This document shows positions 1 to 12,132 of a stretch of DNA of 64,000 bases, one piece after another. Positions within the stretch are counted from its first letter, which is position 1; every line of letters begins with the position of its first letter. The translations under genes were made by a program, and so were the position numbers. This DNA is from Cardinalis cardinalis. Taxonomy: Eukaryota; Chordata; Aves; Passeriformes; Cardinalidae. The notes beneath the pieces were generated by a model. The model saw nothing but the letters and a program-made list of their open reading frames with translations. It was not told where the DNA came from and searched no databases. The stretch is from contig JACDOX010000027.1 of assembly GCA_014549065.1 (NCBI GenBank), positions 4,074,485 through 4,138,484 of the forward strand, in the 5' to 3' direction.

Positions 1-2250
1 CGTACTCTATTCCTTAAATAACTGAAAACAAACCAACACAAATTATGACCATTTAAAATCTTTTTCAAACCCATGCAGCAGAATTTCAAGTCAATTCTCA
101 GGAACTAGACATGGGCATAAGTACCACAGAAAAGCCCAATACCTACAGGTATATAAGGACTCAAAAGTAGAACCCATCACTTTCCCACATAAGGTGCTTG
201 TATAAAAAAAAAAGTCATTCACTGCACTCCTTTTCCTGGTTTCTCCAGAGATAGTTAGGCACTGCACAGCTCATCCATCTGAAGCAGCATGAGCACGCCA
301 TCTGTAGTTCTTTAAAAACTTTGACAGCTGATGGCCATGCTTGCTATTACACAACTTTGCATTCNTAATCCATGTCCCTGCATCACACAGCAAAGTTCTA
401 GCATCTACCTGCTAGTTCCACAACATGATGTGTTTTCACAAAATATAGCACATTTTGCAAATATACATTTGCAAATTACCAATGGCTAATCAAAAAGAAT
501 ATGATCAGAGTACTTAAAACCTATTTTAAGTTTACAATTGCAAGCAATTCATTTAATATTTAAGTGAATGAGTTTTTCCCTTCAAGAGNAGTTAATGCTT
601 TTTTAGATACATAAAGATGGTTAGTTTACAAATCAGACTGGTAAGATGTGGCTTTGAGNCCAAGCCTCCATGCAACTCCTCAACAAATAAATTTTAATAA
701 AATTGTAAAAAATTCTAAAGAATTCAACAGTAATTTTGATGAAAGGATTAAAATGGAAGGGTAANAAATATATTTATGGAAATGCCTATTCACGAAATAC
801 CAAGAAGATATTTCTCCAGAGAGAAATCCAAAATCAAAAAGAAGGAAAGATTTCTGAAAGATCTCATAGCAGCAATGAAAACAGACCTTAGCCTTTCCCA
901 AAAGGCTACAGCCAGGAAAATTGGGCCTGTATTCTGTTCACTGAAAATTTACNATACATCAGAAGAATTTTGGGGCTGCTTAACAAATGCTCCATGTCTA
1001 GAAGTCCACAACAATGAGATTTTCATCTTCTCTGAAGTGAAATTTTACCTTCAATATGAAATCATTCTAACATAATTAATTACATAACTACAAGAACTAA
1101 ATGAATCATTACAGCTTAAGAGACCCAGCCATTACACTGAGTTGTCAAATTAAATTTATGATGAACTGTAAGAAAGTCTCCCCCTCAAAATTTCTGCAAA
1201 TAGCAAAAATGATCTGTCACTTTTGCTGTTCTCCAAATCAAGTGCTAAAATATAGATAAAACAAAGAATTGACACTATAATTCTTTCCCAATGTGAAATC
1301 TTGCATTACCATCTGCTCCCCAAGGGGATGGTGGCGGAAATCACACAAAATATCTTTACGTTTCAGCATTCTTGAAACAGATTAAAAAGAACTCAGCCTT
1401 CGTTATACTGTCATATGTAGGCACCAGTGAAAATACATAATGTAATTTTCCTGTGTTCAGTTTAAAATGACCTTATATAACACTTTACCTTCTTTCGAGG
1501 GTCACATATTTGAAATTTAACTTTTTCTTAATAGGTTCTTCTAAACCATAAAGAAAGTCTTTGAAATAATCCCAATGCAACTGCAGTATTCATTACATTA
1601 GTTATGAAGATGAGAATAAATTACATGATAAGTGATACCATTCTTAAATGAAAATCAAAAAACACCAAGCACTGCAATCTCCCTGTTTCCAACTACTGAA
1701 ATATTTATAACTACACGATAGAATCTTACATATACATGCTTTCCATACTTAACATACAATTTTTTTCTTTAAATCACTGTAGAAATATTTCAGTACAAGA
1801 GATGAATCTGTTATTAGTCACCAACAAATAGAGTACTTAACATTGTAAAAAATGGAAATATTGAAAAAAAAAGAAAAACTAAAAAGGATTAAGTTCATAT
1901 TCTAAAAGCATGAGGTAAAAACGCAGTTATGTTGTGCAATGAAAAAAAAGCAAGCTTTCAGCTACTTACATAATACATTATCATAATTCCTTATTTATTT
2001 TCCATAGCAAAGAAGATGTATTAGAGATAATAGTGAATTACTCTTTTGAGACAACACCTGCAATTTTTAAGTGCTATGAAATAAGTCATTTAAATGTACT
2101 AAAGTAGTATTAAATCATATTTAGCTCAGTTTTTAAAGTCTGTATCTTTATCACCAAAAGCTGTAGTTCATAAAATTATTCTTCAGCTTTCATGTAATTA
2201 ATGTATTTTCATTTTTGAACATCTAGAAATGACAGACTTAATTAAATTAC
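1..2250 (-). other. LRCH1 intron 19 (partial)
   Basis: AT-rich sequence. I searched the minus strand for the last CH-domain exon (expected residues LCLPHHILEE) and found nothing. No repeat was recognised. Confidence 0.75.
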
Positions 2251-2328
2251 CTCTGGTATCCCCAGTTTTCTACATGCATCCAAAAAGTTTTCCACGTTTC
2301 TCCTGCATTTGGCCATGCTAAGTTTAGG
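2251..2328 (-). CDS. LRCH1: LRCH1 exon 19: CH domain, second part
   Basis: This 78-nt exon has acceptor gttctacag and donor GAG|GTAATT, phase 0 at both ends. The translation is PKLSMAKCRRNVENFLDACR then KLGIPE; human LRCH1 has the same with FLEACRKLGVPE. The rest of the CH domain (the segment after KLG-PE) must be in an exon to the left of base 1, because I see no matching sequence in 1-2250. Confidence 0.97.
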
Positions 2329-3770
2329 CTGTAGAACAGAAAAAAAAAATAATCTATGGCTAAAGAAGTCATGAAGAACAGACTTGGCTGTAATTAACAA
2401 GTTCACACCTTTTAAATATTTTTGTACTCACAGATTTATAGTTGCTATACACTATGTTAATGGCCCTGAAGAATCAATGTCTCATTACTTTAGAATCTCA
2501 AACATTTCTACAANTTGCCTCACCCAGAACTATTCACCAAATACTTAGAGAAGTATCATGTAACCAAAAAGATAAACCAAAACCCAAACTCCTCAGTATT
2601 TTAGTTTCTCAATATCAGATGTGAAACAATTGTAATTCCTGAATATTCACTTAAACCAAGAATTCACTGTAGTAGCAAGGAATTCAAAGAACTGATTTTC
2701 CAGGCTAAAGTAATTTGAAGGCTGTTTCAAAGAAAAGAACATCAATATAAATTTGTAACAAAATGAAAAAAAAATTAAAATATGTGCATTTTGTTACAGA
2801 AAACACCACAAAATATTTATTTTTTAAAATCAGCATGAGAAGTTTTTACCCCAGATATTCAAGTTTGCATATTTTGGCAATGTCATATTTTACCAAAGGT
2901 AGAAATTATTTCAAGTCAAGAAACAGCAAAAGAAGTTCCACTAGAATATCTGAAAAAGTATATTTTTCTTAAATTTGTCTTCTTGAAAGTTCTTACAGAC
3001 TGCCTCCAAAATCCACATGGTATTCTCAGAATTGAGTATCAGGGTGCACATGGCAAATTTTTACCAAATTGTATGTTAAAAAGAAAAAAGGCAAATAGTT
3101 GAAAACANTAAAACCTCTTCAGAACCAGACTGTTACCAGAAACCTGGAACGATCTATTCAATAAATAGATATAAACNGAGAAAACACAATAGTGTTTTCC
3201 TAAGTTTTAATAAGCGCACACAGTTTATGTCCTGTAATCTTCAGGTCCTTAGATTTAGGTAAGCCAATATTAAATCACTACAGCGCAAGTTTCTGTTCTG
3301 TCTGCAGGTAAAAGGAATCACCTCTACATATTAAACTGTTTTAAGTGTATTAGTAGCATGACATCTGCTAAGCCATACACCACTGAAGTCGACCTCACTT
3401 TTTCTTCAATCAATGGAGGACAGGCTAGTTTTCTTTTTTAAGTGTGTACTTTGTAACCAAAGCATTTCATATTGTTCTGAACAGAAATGCCATTATGAAA
3501 ATACCTGATCTTGTTGCTAGATTAGGAACAAGGCAGGGTAATTTTGTTCATTTATAAGTGTGCTCGTACATACACACACGTATATCTAGATGATACATAT
3601 AAGTGTATTTTATAATAAAAGTTAATGAACATTTGCAATCATACAAATGTTGCCCGTAACAGCGAAGATCTTTCATTGAACAGTAACATGGTTTATGTAC
3701 CCACATATCATTTGGGAATGAAACAGTAATCAATAAAACATTTCAGTGCAGCAAGAAACATGCAACTCAC
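2329..3770 (-). other. LRCH1 intron 18
   Basis: 1.4 kb between the two CH-domain exons, bounded by GTGAGT and ttctacag. I see nothing else in it. Confidence 0.9.
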
Positions 3771-3908
3771 TACTGCTGGTGAGGGCACATGAATGCTCCC
3801 GACAGAGCGAGGGCGGACGTGGTTGACTAAGTGGCACAGAACAACGCCATCCATCAGAGCCGAGCCCAGGTCCTCGGGTAAACAGATCTTTAGCCTTGTT
3901 TCTATGTT
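3771..3908 (-). CDS. LRCH1: LRCH1 exon 18: CH domain, first part
   Basis: This 138-nt exon has acceptor cctttgcag and donor GTA|GTGAGT, phase 0 at both ends. The translation starts NIETRLKICLPEDLGSAL, then MDGVVLCHLVNHVRPRSVGS and IHVPSPAV. DGVVLCHLVN is the core helix motif of calponin-homology domains. The human gene has IEMRLKVSLHEDLGAALMDG in the same place. The open frame runs past the donor for 22 codons, which would be intron. Confidence 0.97.
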
Positions 3909-4764
3909 CTGCAAAGGAAGAATGCAGGCACACTTGGACACAAAAATGCATGAATGGGACAAAAATGGAATAAATACCATCCTCTCCTATGCTGTAGGCA
4001 CATNGCCAGGTTTGGAGTTTTTATTACAAAAAACTACAACTCCTTTATTTAACTAATTCTTTAGAAACTAAACCACAACCTCCTTTATGCTGGTCACTCA
4101 ACCACATAAACTTCCTTATATGAACTCAATACTGCAATGCTGCTGCCACAATATGCAACTATTTTTATACAGAGAGGTATAAAAACACATCTCCATGCAA
4201 TTAGTCATGCAACTGACTGCATGTGACTCCTTCCTTTTACCATTTCCCCAAGTCTTCTGCTTATCCATCTTAAATTTTCATTATCAGCAGAAAATTGAAA
4301 TGGAACTACATAGTGGTAATGACTGAAAAAGCAGAGAATAAAAAGCAATCTTTCCCTAGTAGCCTAATAATTACTCAGGAAGCTTTAGAATTATCAGAAA
4401 AATAGGTAAGAGAAGGCAAAACATTCAGATGTAAAAGAGAAATTCTGGATACACGTTAAGAAAAACAGAAGTCTCAACAAATATTGCAAAATAAAATAAC
4501 ATTGCAAAAAAAAAATTGAAAAAACTTAAGTATTAAAAAAAACCAGCAAACCCACTAGATTGTTATATATGATGAGCTTCCTGAACTGTNCTCCAATCTT
4601 GAAAACATTCCAACTCTACACTTAGAGATAATTACTCTCCATTATCTTTAAATAGATATTTCTTAGTTGAACCTCTCAATGTCATTACTCTCTATTAATA
4701 TCTTACCTCAACCTATACTGGTTGAATATGAGTATCTATGAATAGATAATTCNTTTTAGAATAA

Positions 4765-5190
4765 AGCAAGTAGGTTGGAAGAGATTTTTGGAGAACACAG
4801 TCTAACAAATTTTAAGTGACACCAGAGCCCTGGTTAGTTAAGTTTTGGATACTTGCAAGGACAGAGAGCCCTCAAAATCTCCAACCAACTTTATTCAGTG
4901 TTTCACTGCCCTTATGNCAAAGAATTTTCTCCTTTTAACTATTTGAAATGTCTCTCTCCGCAATTTATGCCATTGTTTTTCATGGATTCACTGTTAATCT
5001 TTGAAAAGCCTGGCTTTATACCTTCTCTTTTAGAGAAGGTATAAAGCCTTCAGGCAGCTGAAGACAGTCACNTGATATTCTCAGCACTCTAAAGCAGAAA
5101 ATCCAATCTAAAGAAAACTAGCTCTTCACTTGTTCCTCATACATCCCTTATTTGGGTGGCTTCACCATGAAATAGCCTCCACTGAAGCAT
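4765..5190 (-). mobile_element. Decayed CR1 LINE 3' fragment
   Basis: The plus strand reads ggttggaagagatttttgga near 4774, then weaker matches in order: a lead-in to ctccaaccaactttattc, cagtgtttcactgccctta, gaaaagcctggctt, agctcttcacttgttcctca and tttgggtggcttcacc. These follow the order of the complement of the 3' end of avian CR1 elements, so the element lies on the minus strand, the same direction as LRCH1. It is heavily mutated and 5'-truncated, and no coding capacity is visible. It lies in the intron between exons 17 and 18. Confidence 0.75.
5012..5048. repeat. Perfect 16-bp inverted repeat inside the CR1 fragment
   Basis: ggctttataccttctc (5012-5027) and its exact reverse complement (5033-5048) flank a 5-nt loop, tttta. 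A perfect hairpin inside an otherwise decayed CR1 is unexpected. The right arm stands where CR1 normally has a different sequence. Confidence 0.9.
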
Positions 5191-6060
5191 TCTGGGGTTT
5201 CATTGAATTTTCCCATTTTTTCTTTTACTAGACACACTACCCAAATACTTGCATGTAGGTTTCACAACTGGCAAACAAGGCAGTGCATCATGTTCACTAA
5301 TACAATGTTTCATTTTCAACTTAGTTTAATTAACAAGGCAGAAAACATTTTTACTAAGTAAGTACATAAAAGAATACACTTTGAGATTGTTTTTCCAAAA
5401 CCTGTTACAAAAAGATTCATGTAAAGTTAATAAAATAAAAATGTATTTGTTATGACANTAATTTGTCTGCTGGCAGACTGTTTAGGGTAGCTCAGGGTGT
5501 GCTTTTTATAGGAGCACAGTGCGTCCACAATACCAACTCAATGCCATTTCATGCTGGAGTTCATGGCTCTGTGGAATCTCCCTNCATGCTAACTTACCAT
5601 TAAACAGTTCAAGAGAAAAAATTACTAATATATGTATTTACTGAATAAAGTACAAACTTATTGACTTATACTATTTTCTGGGCTATTTTCTTGTGCAGTG
5701 CACAATCAAATGCTCTGGTGGTTACTAATGTCACTAAAGGACCCAGAATATCTAAGTAAGTTTTATTAATTTGAAAATCTCACTTTGTGTTTTCAAACAA
5801 GTCAGTCTNCTAGCTCATTGACTTGTAATCAAATTTCTCACTAGAAACAAAATAATTTGCATTCCAGGACATGATATTTCAGGGTGAGAGCAAAGAAGGA
5901 TAGTTAGTGGAGCTAAAATGTAACACATTAAACCAGCATTAATGGTAATACCTAAGACTGTGTGGAGACATCCTAATTACTTCTCCACAATCATGCCTGA
6001 CACAGCGAATAACCTCGTTCTACTTTTCATTGTGAGAATTAACTGAACTAATGCACAAGA

Positions 6061-6082
6061 TTCCACAAGGAATCTTGTGGAA
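6061..6082. repeat. Short hairpin-forming inverted repeat
   Basis: ttccacaag and cttgtggaa flank a 4-nt loop, gaat. An overlapping alternative pairing (acaagattcc with ggaatcttgt) also exists just upstream. Confidence 0.85.
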
Positions 6083-6890
6083 ATTATCTCTGATTATTTT
6101 TAGGAACTTGGGGACTTGCTACATACCTACGGCAACTCTTCAAAGAAATGTTTAAAAGCTGCATTGATGCTGCTGAACAGACTAGGCTCAGAATAACTAC
6201 AAACTACTGCAGTTTATTACTGCTACTTCCCCATTACCACATTTTCTTTCCCATTGCCAATAAGGCTATCTCATCTAATTCCTGCATCTTGTCCTTTTGG
6301 CATCATTCAGATTTAGAATTGATAATACACTATATTATATCAACTATGTTAAATCTTNAATAAGACCTGTTCTGCTAAAAAAATATATAATCAGCAAGGC
6401 AAAGTTAGGTTAATTCATACTTAGAACAGGTGAGGGCTGAGGTAAGACAACGCAAATCTAGAAGTCCGCATAGTTCTACATTAAAAATTCCACCTTTTGA
6501 ACACTTTTTGGTAAAGAGAAGAACCCTGTTGCTTTAAAATTAAACAATGGAAGATATGTTATTTAAAACAAATCGATAATTTTTCAATTAGCCATTCCAT
6601 TAAGCTAATGAGATAAGAACAAATAATCTTGTAATTCAGATGTGAAGTGAAAATCACCTATCACTTTCAGGATTTGCAGTTATGTTAATGTCTGTCCCTC
6701 TGTCCTGTTAATGGGATATAACTGGAAATCTTGACAGGTTCAGCTTGTGACATTCCTCACAGCAAAGGCTGTCATCTCTTTTTTTTGTGAACACAACCAC
6801 GTGTCACACAAACATTGCTACCCAGGTATTAGTTGTGTAACACAAATCCTATGCACCAATTTTTCCATCAGGTTCTAGCTCTTACATTCA

Positions 6891-6938
6891 AGACAATGTA
6901 TCAGGAAGACAATGTATCAGGAAGACAATGTATCAGGA
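6891..6938. repeat. 16-bp perfect tandem repeat, three copies
   Basis: The unit agacaatgtatcagga is present three times without a mismatch, in the intron between exons 17 and 18. Confidence 0.97.
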
Positions 6939-7429
6939 AATCAACTTCTGTATTCAGATTTTCCACTGATGAAATACTGATTTAATTTCAAGAAAGCTCT
7001 TCAAGAATAAGTTATCTACTTTCNGCTTGAAGTAATAAAATTTGTATGTGCCTTTTACATGCAAAACTGAAGATTTCTCCAGCTGCTTGGAAATAGTTCC
7101 TAGACCTCTCTCTCTCTNTGTCTCAAGTGCTCACCTCATCCTTTCTGATTAAATTAAACAAATAGTTAATTCCACCAGNGCAAGGCATGCTGATTACCTG
7201 GATGTCATTCAGGTAACTCCCANTATTATTTCTCATTTTTACAAAGTCTTTCCTGAAATACAGACATCTGATTGTGATAAAAAATTTCAGCAATAGTTTC
7301 ATCAATGTGATTTGCAGAATATTGCCTCATACAACCTTTCTTCTCTTTTTCTCCTTAGGAAACTTTCCTAAAGAAAAACTAAAAAAGACATTCCATCAGC
7401 ATAAATTAATTCTACCAACACTCACATAC

Positions 7430-7539
7430 CTCACGTAGCTGTTCCACAAGCTCTCTCTCTTCTCTCATCTGCTCCATTTTCCTTCGAATTGTGAACTGTG
7501 GATCCATTGATTCCAAATTTCTTTGTGGTCTTAAGAACA
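7430..7539 (-). CDS. LRCH1: LRCH1 exon 17: basic and charged helix before the CH domain
   Basis: This 110-nt exon has acceptor aaaatcacag and donor GAG|GTATGT. Two bases complete a Val codon and it ends in phase 0. The translation has FLRPQRNLESMDPQFTIRRK then MEQMREERELVEQLRE. Human LRCH1 is nearly the same (one Ile/Met and one Lys/Arg change recalled). The run of charged residues forms a probable helix leading into the CH domain. Confidence 0.96.
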
Positions 7540-10500
7540 CTGTGATTTTTAAAAAGAGAGATTTTAGTTTAAGAACAAACACTTTTATTTATTTATTTCT
7601 AAATTAAGCAAAATCCTTAGGCATTGCCTCCAGCAAAAACAGAAAATTTTTTTGTCCTCAGGAGGACAGAAAAATCTGATCTCGGATTACAATTATGAAT
7701 GGCTGCTTTTGGGATATTGCTTTGGACAGTNTCCTGAGGCAGCAATGGTGCAGATCATTTGTCATCCAAATCCTAATCTGAAGAGGCAAGTTTTGTCAGA
7801 TGATTAAGCACCAGCAGTGTCCCTTAGAGAGTCTGATTTCTACAATGCTTTGTATTTAACATAGCAGGAAACACCTCTTACTCTTAAGTAGAGTTGTCTC
7901 CTAGCGTGACACTGAATTGTGTAAAAAGCTGTGACAAGCCTCCTACACAGAATAAAATGTTTACTAGATAAGGTTATGCTAAAAAAAAAACAACGAAGAC
8001 AAACCCACCAAACAAAGACAAATGTAGGAAGACTCAGCCATTCAGTAAGTATCTACACTAAAAAGTCATATTGCAAACATAGCATAGCACACACCCTTGG
8101 CAGTCCTCCTTCCTACCAGTCCTGTCAACTCTATCACTTTGCCCACAATACAGTTCCTTGAAATCATTACATGACATTTCTGCAAATACACACCTCCACC
8201 CTTCCATTTNTGTGAGCAGTGACTGCTTTGAATGGGTCGGAAGAAAAAGAGGACATACAGCCAAAATGGAACTGTCCCTGTTTGTGACTCTGTTTGCCAC
8301 CTCACACAAGTGTGGNCATAAGGAATCTCACCCAAACTGCGTGCAGGCTTACCTGCATGCAGGCTGTTTAAGTAATGAGATAATTGATCTAAGTTACTTC
8401 TCTAGCCAAAGGGACAGACAGCACCTATGGCACTTAGCCAAAAGGCAGAGTTCTTTCCCTAGCTACTATAAACAGCTTAAGGCAACAAACTCCTTGTATA
8501 TCTTTAGGCTACTCATTTTGGGCATCAAGACAGAATAANCCATGGCCAGTTACCAAACTTGCTTCCTTCCACTACTTGACTCATACAGTCCTGATTTAAC
8601 TTTTCTCAGTGAACTGAAATTTGCTGTAATTTCAGTAAAATCAGTAATTTCTGGAATGCCATATTAATGCTATTTGCTAAACAGAACTGCTTTTAAATAG
8701 AACACCTACTATTACAGTTCTATATTAGTAAACTCTGTTCTTTGTAATGTCATCAGAAATGCCAGGGATAGAGTAGGAGAGCATCCTGTAGAGAATGTGC
8801 AGGACTGAGAACTACAGAGAGTGACTGCAGCTCAAATCCCTTCTCCGGGTAGACAACACATCTTCATCAGTGNCAACACTCAAAAGGCTCTACAGAGGTG
8901 CACACATCATAAATAAAAACATTCTTCATGCTGACCTGCCACACAATGCATGAGAGCAGCAGAGCCATGCCTTCAGATGCAAAGGGCCCACAGTTTTACT
9001 AATATTTAATCTTCTGCTTTGTAGAAGGCAAACTCAATATTTGGAATTGAATTCTAAATCCAAAGTAGGGTGTATGAACAGATCCATGTTTCCTAACATT
9101 TTGTAGAAAGGTGACACGTGACTATGACTGTTCATGTCCAAAAACACAGAGGCTGTTAGAACACTGATATAGGGTGAAAAATACATAAATTGTTATTTAT
9201 AAATTGTATCATTTAAGACGGCTACCATAAAAAAAAAAACCAAACAAACTAAAAAAATTCCAAGTTTTTCAAGAGCAGAAACCCTTATCAAGGACTTCTA
9301 TTAACTCCAGAACTGTACTGTATTAAAATTTCTGCATTAGCAACTCTGTAATAATTTACTGGAGGCTGTTTCTAAAGTTTTAAGAGGTGAAATAAAAATC
9401 TCCNATGGCATTACTTAAAAATAGTAGCTGCAATTACTAAGATTTTCTAGTTCATTGTACAAGTCTAATAATTGAGCTTTGCTGCCTCTCACAGATGAAA
9501 TACCTAGAAAAAAATTCTTTTTGAAGAGTACAACCATGGTTTAAATGGTACTTAAAAGCCACTGTAGCTTTATTAGCAGTAGCAACANGTCAAATAATTG
9601 TTTACAAAACCAGTAGTACAGAATTATGTTCAATTTTCATAGAATTATAGTATTATTATGGTCTTGAATCAGTTGGCCACAGCTATCCTTTTTCAGGCCT
9701 TTGTGAAGTCAAAGTTCCAAGACTGACTTCCTTCCAATTTCAGATTATAAACGTACCTTACTGCAAGGTATTAGCATTACTTTGTCAATTCCACTACAAG
9801 AAAAAGGCAGGCTAATCTTATTTGTAGTGAGAAACTACAAATATAGAAGCTTTTCAATAAAATAAGTTTTATTGATTAAAAAACAGAACTTAAAAACCTC
9901 CACACTCTAAAGCATTAACTATAAAAGTTTTAGTTATGTACTGAATTTTTTAAAAAGTGTTCCCATAGAGGAAGTTTTGGTAGTCCTAAGCGTTGCTTGC
10001 TTCTCAGCATTACACACAATCTCCAGCAAGGGGAGCCCATACCTCACACACACCTGAATGTCTATTTTTCACTCTTTCAAGAATCAGTTTCTGCTTTTTG
10101 AATCCNTGCTCAAGCCATGTTATTAAGTAGTATATGTTCCAAAATTGTTTTTAAAAAATTATCTTGCAAAAGTGTCAACAAGTTAGATGAGTAATAGTTA
10201 ATAACATACTAACATACCACTGTCAAGGACAAACTTCCTGGCAAAAATTTTCATTTCTGCACTGAATTTCAATGCACATTTCTGCACTACTAATTGTACA
10301 TCAAGGAATTCAGTGTACTGAGTACTTAGTGTAACAATGTCATCCTTCAGGCAAACCACAAAATTATTTAANCTGACTCTAAATATAACAGACAAAAAGA
10401 AGGTTGGACCATGNCAGGCAGAGCTGAAGTCAGGCTGCAAGTTTATAGTTACTTTTCTCTTTGATTGACTTATTCAGTCTAAATTTAAGTAACAGAAATG

Positions 10501-11813
10501 TAATAGCCCCAATTAAAAAAATATACAGTTGTAAAAGCATCTTCTGCTGTAACACTCCAAGATAATAAATGTTAACATATGCATTTGGCTTAAGATTTGA
10601 GATACNTGAGGCTTCTACTATCTGTTCCAAATGCACAAGTTAGTCTGTGCCACTCCTTTCATTCAGAAGATTAAAACACCAAAAAATATAGGTTAACACA
10701 GATCAAATTCTGCACTGATAGAAGAAGCACCTCTAGGTTTCTCTGTNACACTATTCATCAGTGAAACGCTAACTCAGCTTCAGACAATCATGAACTAAAT
10801 TCAGTTTTTTCAAGTTACTAGTATCAGAATTCTTACATTCCACACTCACTTTCCTTATGGAGCTGATTCCTTACATACGCTAACTTTTATAGTTTTCTAA
10901 TCAAGAACACTGAGGCAAATAGGAAATACTCTCAACTAAAGACCTGAACTAAGAATGAAATGCCCCCTGTGAAGAGGTTTCAGTCCTGAAGTCTTGGGTG
11001 ATACAAGTGTGACTTCCAGAGCGGCACCTGAATAGTCAGAAAGGAAAGTTTCCTTAACTGTAAGCTAAATGTTTGTATTTATCATTCAATGTTTGTGGTC
11101 TTGGTTTCAACCTGATGCTTTTGAAAGTTTCACAACCTTTTAATATCTAAACACTTTTCCACTTTAGGGCAACTGGCAAGACATGACCCACTTTGCATAT
11201 TGGTGCTGTGCCNCAGTGTATTTTGACAACAAAACCCTGGAGAAAAACAAAACAAAAGCAGCAGTAACAAAAGTCCACCAATGTACCTGACCTTCTCTGN
11301 GAACAGCTTATTAACAACAGTTCCTATTGGACAGAAATCACTATTTTTGCTTAGCTGATTGTTTCAGCTTTGTTTCTTTATGGATTCTTCTATTATGCTA
11401 GCTATGCACCTGCATCAATAAATGCAGATGGAAGAAGGATATTTTAATAGTTACTTAACTTTCAAAAAATAATAAATAAAAAAAGCAGAAGAGAGAGCAG
11501 CAAAATTACCTGCTGTTTGAGTACAACTTCTACAACTCTTGAAAATGAAGCAAGTAAATAAACCCACACTGAAAATAGTTATTGGAATTAATATNATGGG
11601 AAAAGTTGTTTTGCCAGAGCAGAAAAGAGTGAAACTTCACTCTGACTTTTAACACTACATATTCCAGAGCAAATTAAAGTNCATTCCCTGAGGAATTTAG
11701 TCCNATAAACATCGCCTAGAGAGTACTGTCTTTTGTCCTCAGTCATGTGGGACATTCACCATATACTCATATTTCCAAAAACAAGTAAAGTAAATTATAT
11801 ATGGAACACCTAC
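7540..11813 (-). other. LRCH1 intron between exons 16b and 17
   Basis: 4.3 kb, with a possible CR1 scrap near 9637. The 126-codon plus-strand frame at 8158-8538 has no recognisable homology and contains ambiguous codons. Confidence 0.8.
9637..9700 (-). mobile_element. Possible CR1 3'-terminal scrap
   Basis: The plus strand reads catagaattatagtattatt followed by atggtcttgaatcagttggc, similar to the complement of the CR1 tail with its short terminal repeats. The match is short and could be chance. Confidence 0.3.
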
Positions 11814-11918
11814 CATTGTCACTGTCTCCTTCTGATGGGATACTGTAGCTAAAGTTGTCCCATGTTTGTGCCTGTGTAAGTGTGTTGAAGGAGATAGGAG
11901 GAAAACTGAGGGATGGGT
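11814..11918 (-). CDS. LRCH1: LRCH1 candidate cassette exon 16b, 35 codons
   Basis: This 105-nt open exon lies in the large gap between exons 16 and 17. The acceptor is ctccagcag and the donor is AATG|GTAGGT. It enters in phase 1, completing Asp with the G of exon 16, and leaves in phase 1, giving the G of Val for exon 17. The translation begins DPSLSFPPISFNTLTQAQTW and ends IPSEGDSDN. A three-base longer form is possible because the acceptor is a tandem CAGCAG. Annotated human isoforms of 728 and 763 residues, as I recall, differ by exactly 35 residues. The acceptor context (see the branch-site feature) is typical of regulated exons. It was not obvious from long open frames because stops close the frame upstream. 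Confidence 0.75.
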
Positions 11919-11924
11919 CTGCTG
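11919..11924 (-). promoter_or_regulatory. LRCH1: NAGNAG tandem acceptor of exon 16b
   Basis: The minus-strand acceptor reads CAGCAG directly before the exon. Use of the first AG would add one codon (Ala) and keep the frame. Tandem acceptors of this form are commonly used alternatively. Confidence 0.6.
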
Positions 11925-12132
11925 GAGGGGNGTGATAACCAGTCCAACCATGGCGGTAATAAGGACCGGAGTGGGGATAAAAGTGGGCAGCAGCATTTCA
12001 TATATGGCATTAGGATTGTATGGTAATGGCAAAGATGTAATTCAAAGGTGATTAATACAAAATGCATAAATTTTGAGAAAAGAATGAAAGATGGTGCAGA
12101 ATAAAAAGAACGAAGAGTTAAATGTTAGTACT
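11919..12132 (-). promoter_or_regulatory. LRCH1: Distant branch site, AG-exclusion zone and pyrimidine tract of exon 16b
   Basis: On the minus strand, after the acceptor CAGCAG there is no AG dinucleotide going upstream until the one at 12131-12132, a gap of 207 nt (plus-strand 11924-12130 has no CT). At the upstream edge sits TACTAAC (plus 12124-12130), the optimal branch-site sequence, with the branch A at 12125, about 206 nt from the acceptor. It is followed by a long pyrimidine tract (plus 12075-12118 is its purine complement) with several TCTT elements of the type bound by PTB. The order of branch site, tract, AG-free zone and exon is the known layout for regulated exons with remote branch points. 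Function is inferred. Confidence 0.7.

Larger units (their letters stand above)
3909..7429 (-). other. LRCH1 intron 17
   Basis: 3.5 kb containing the CR1 fragment with its hairpin, a small hairpin at 6061 and the 16-bp triple repeat at 6891. Confidence 0.9.

Noticed and set aside
1..2250. Last LRCH1 coding exon and 3' UTR
   Set aside because: No minus-strand match to the end of the CH domain was found; AATAAA-like hexamers here are expected by chance in AT-rich DNA.
8158..8538. 126-codon plus-strand open frame
   Set aside because: Two ambiguous codons, no homology I recognise and no gene signals around it.
11739..12067. Two longer open frames on the minus strand over exon 16b
   Set aside because: Neither frame fits the phase of exons 16 and 17. 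The third frame, closed by stops upstream, is the one that fits and gives a plausible protein.
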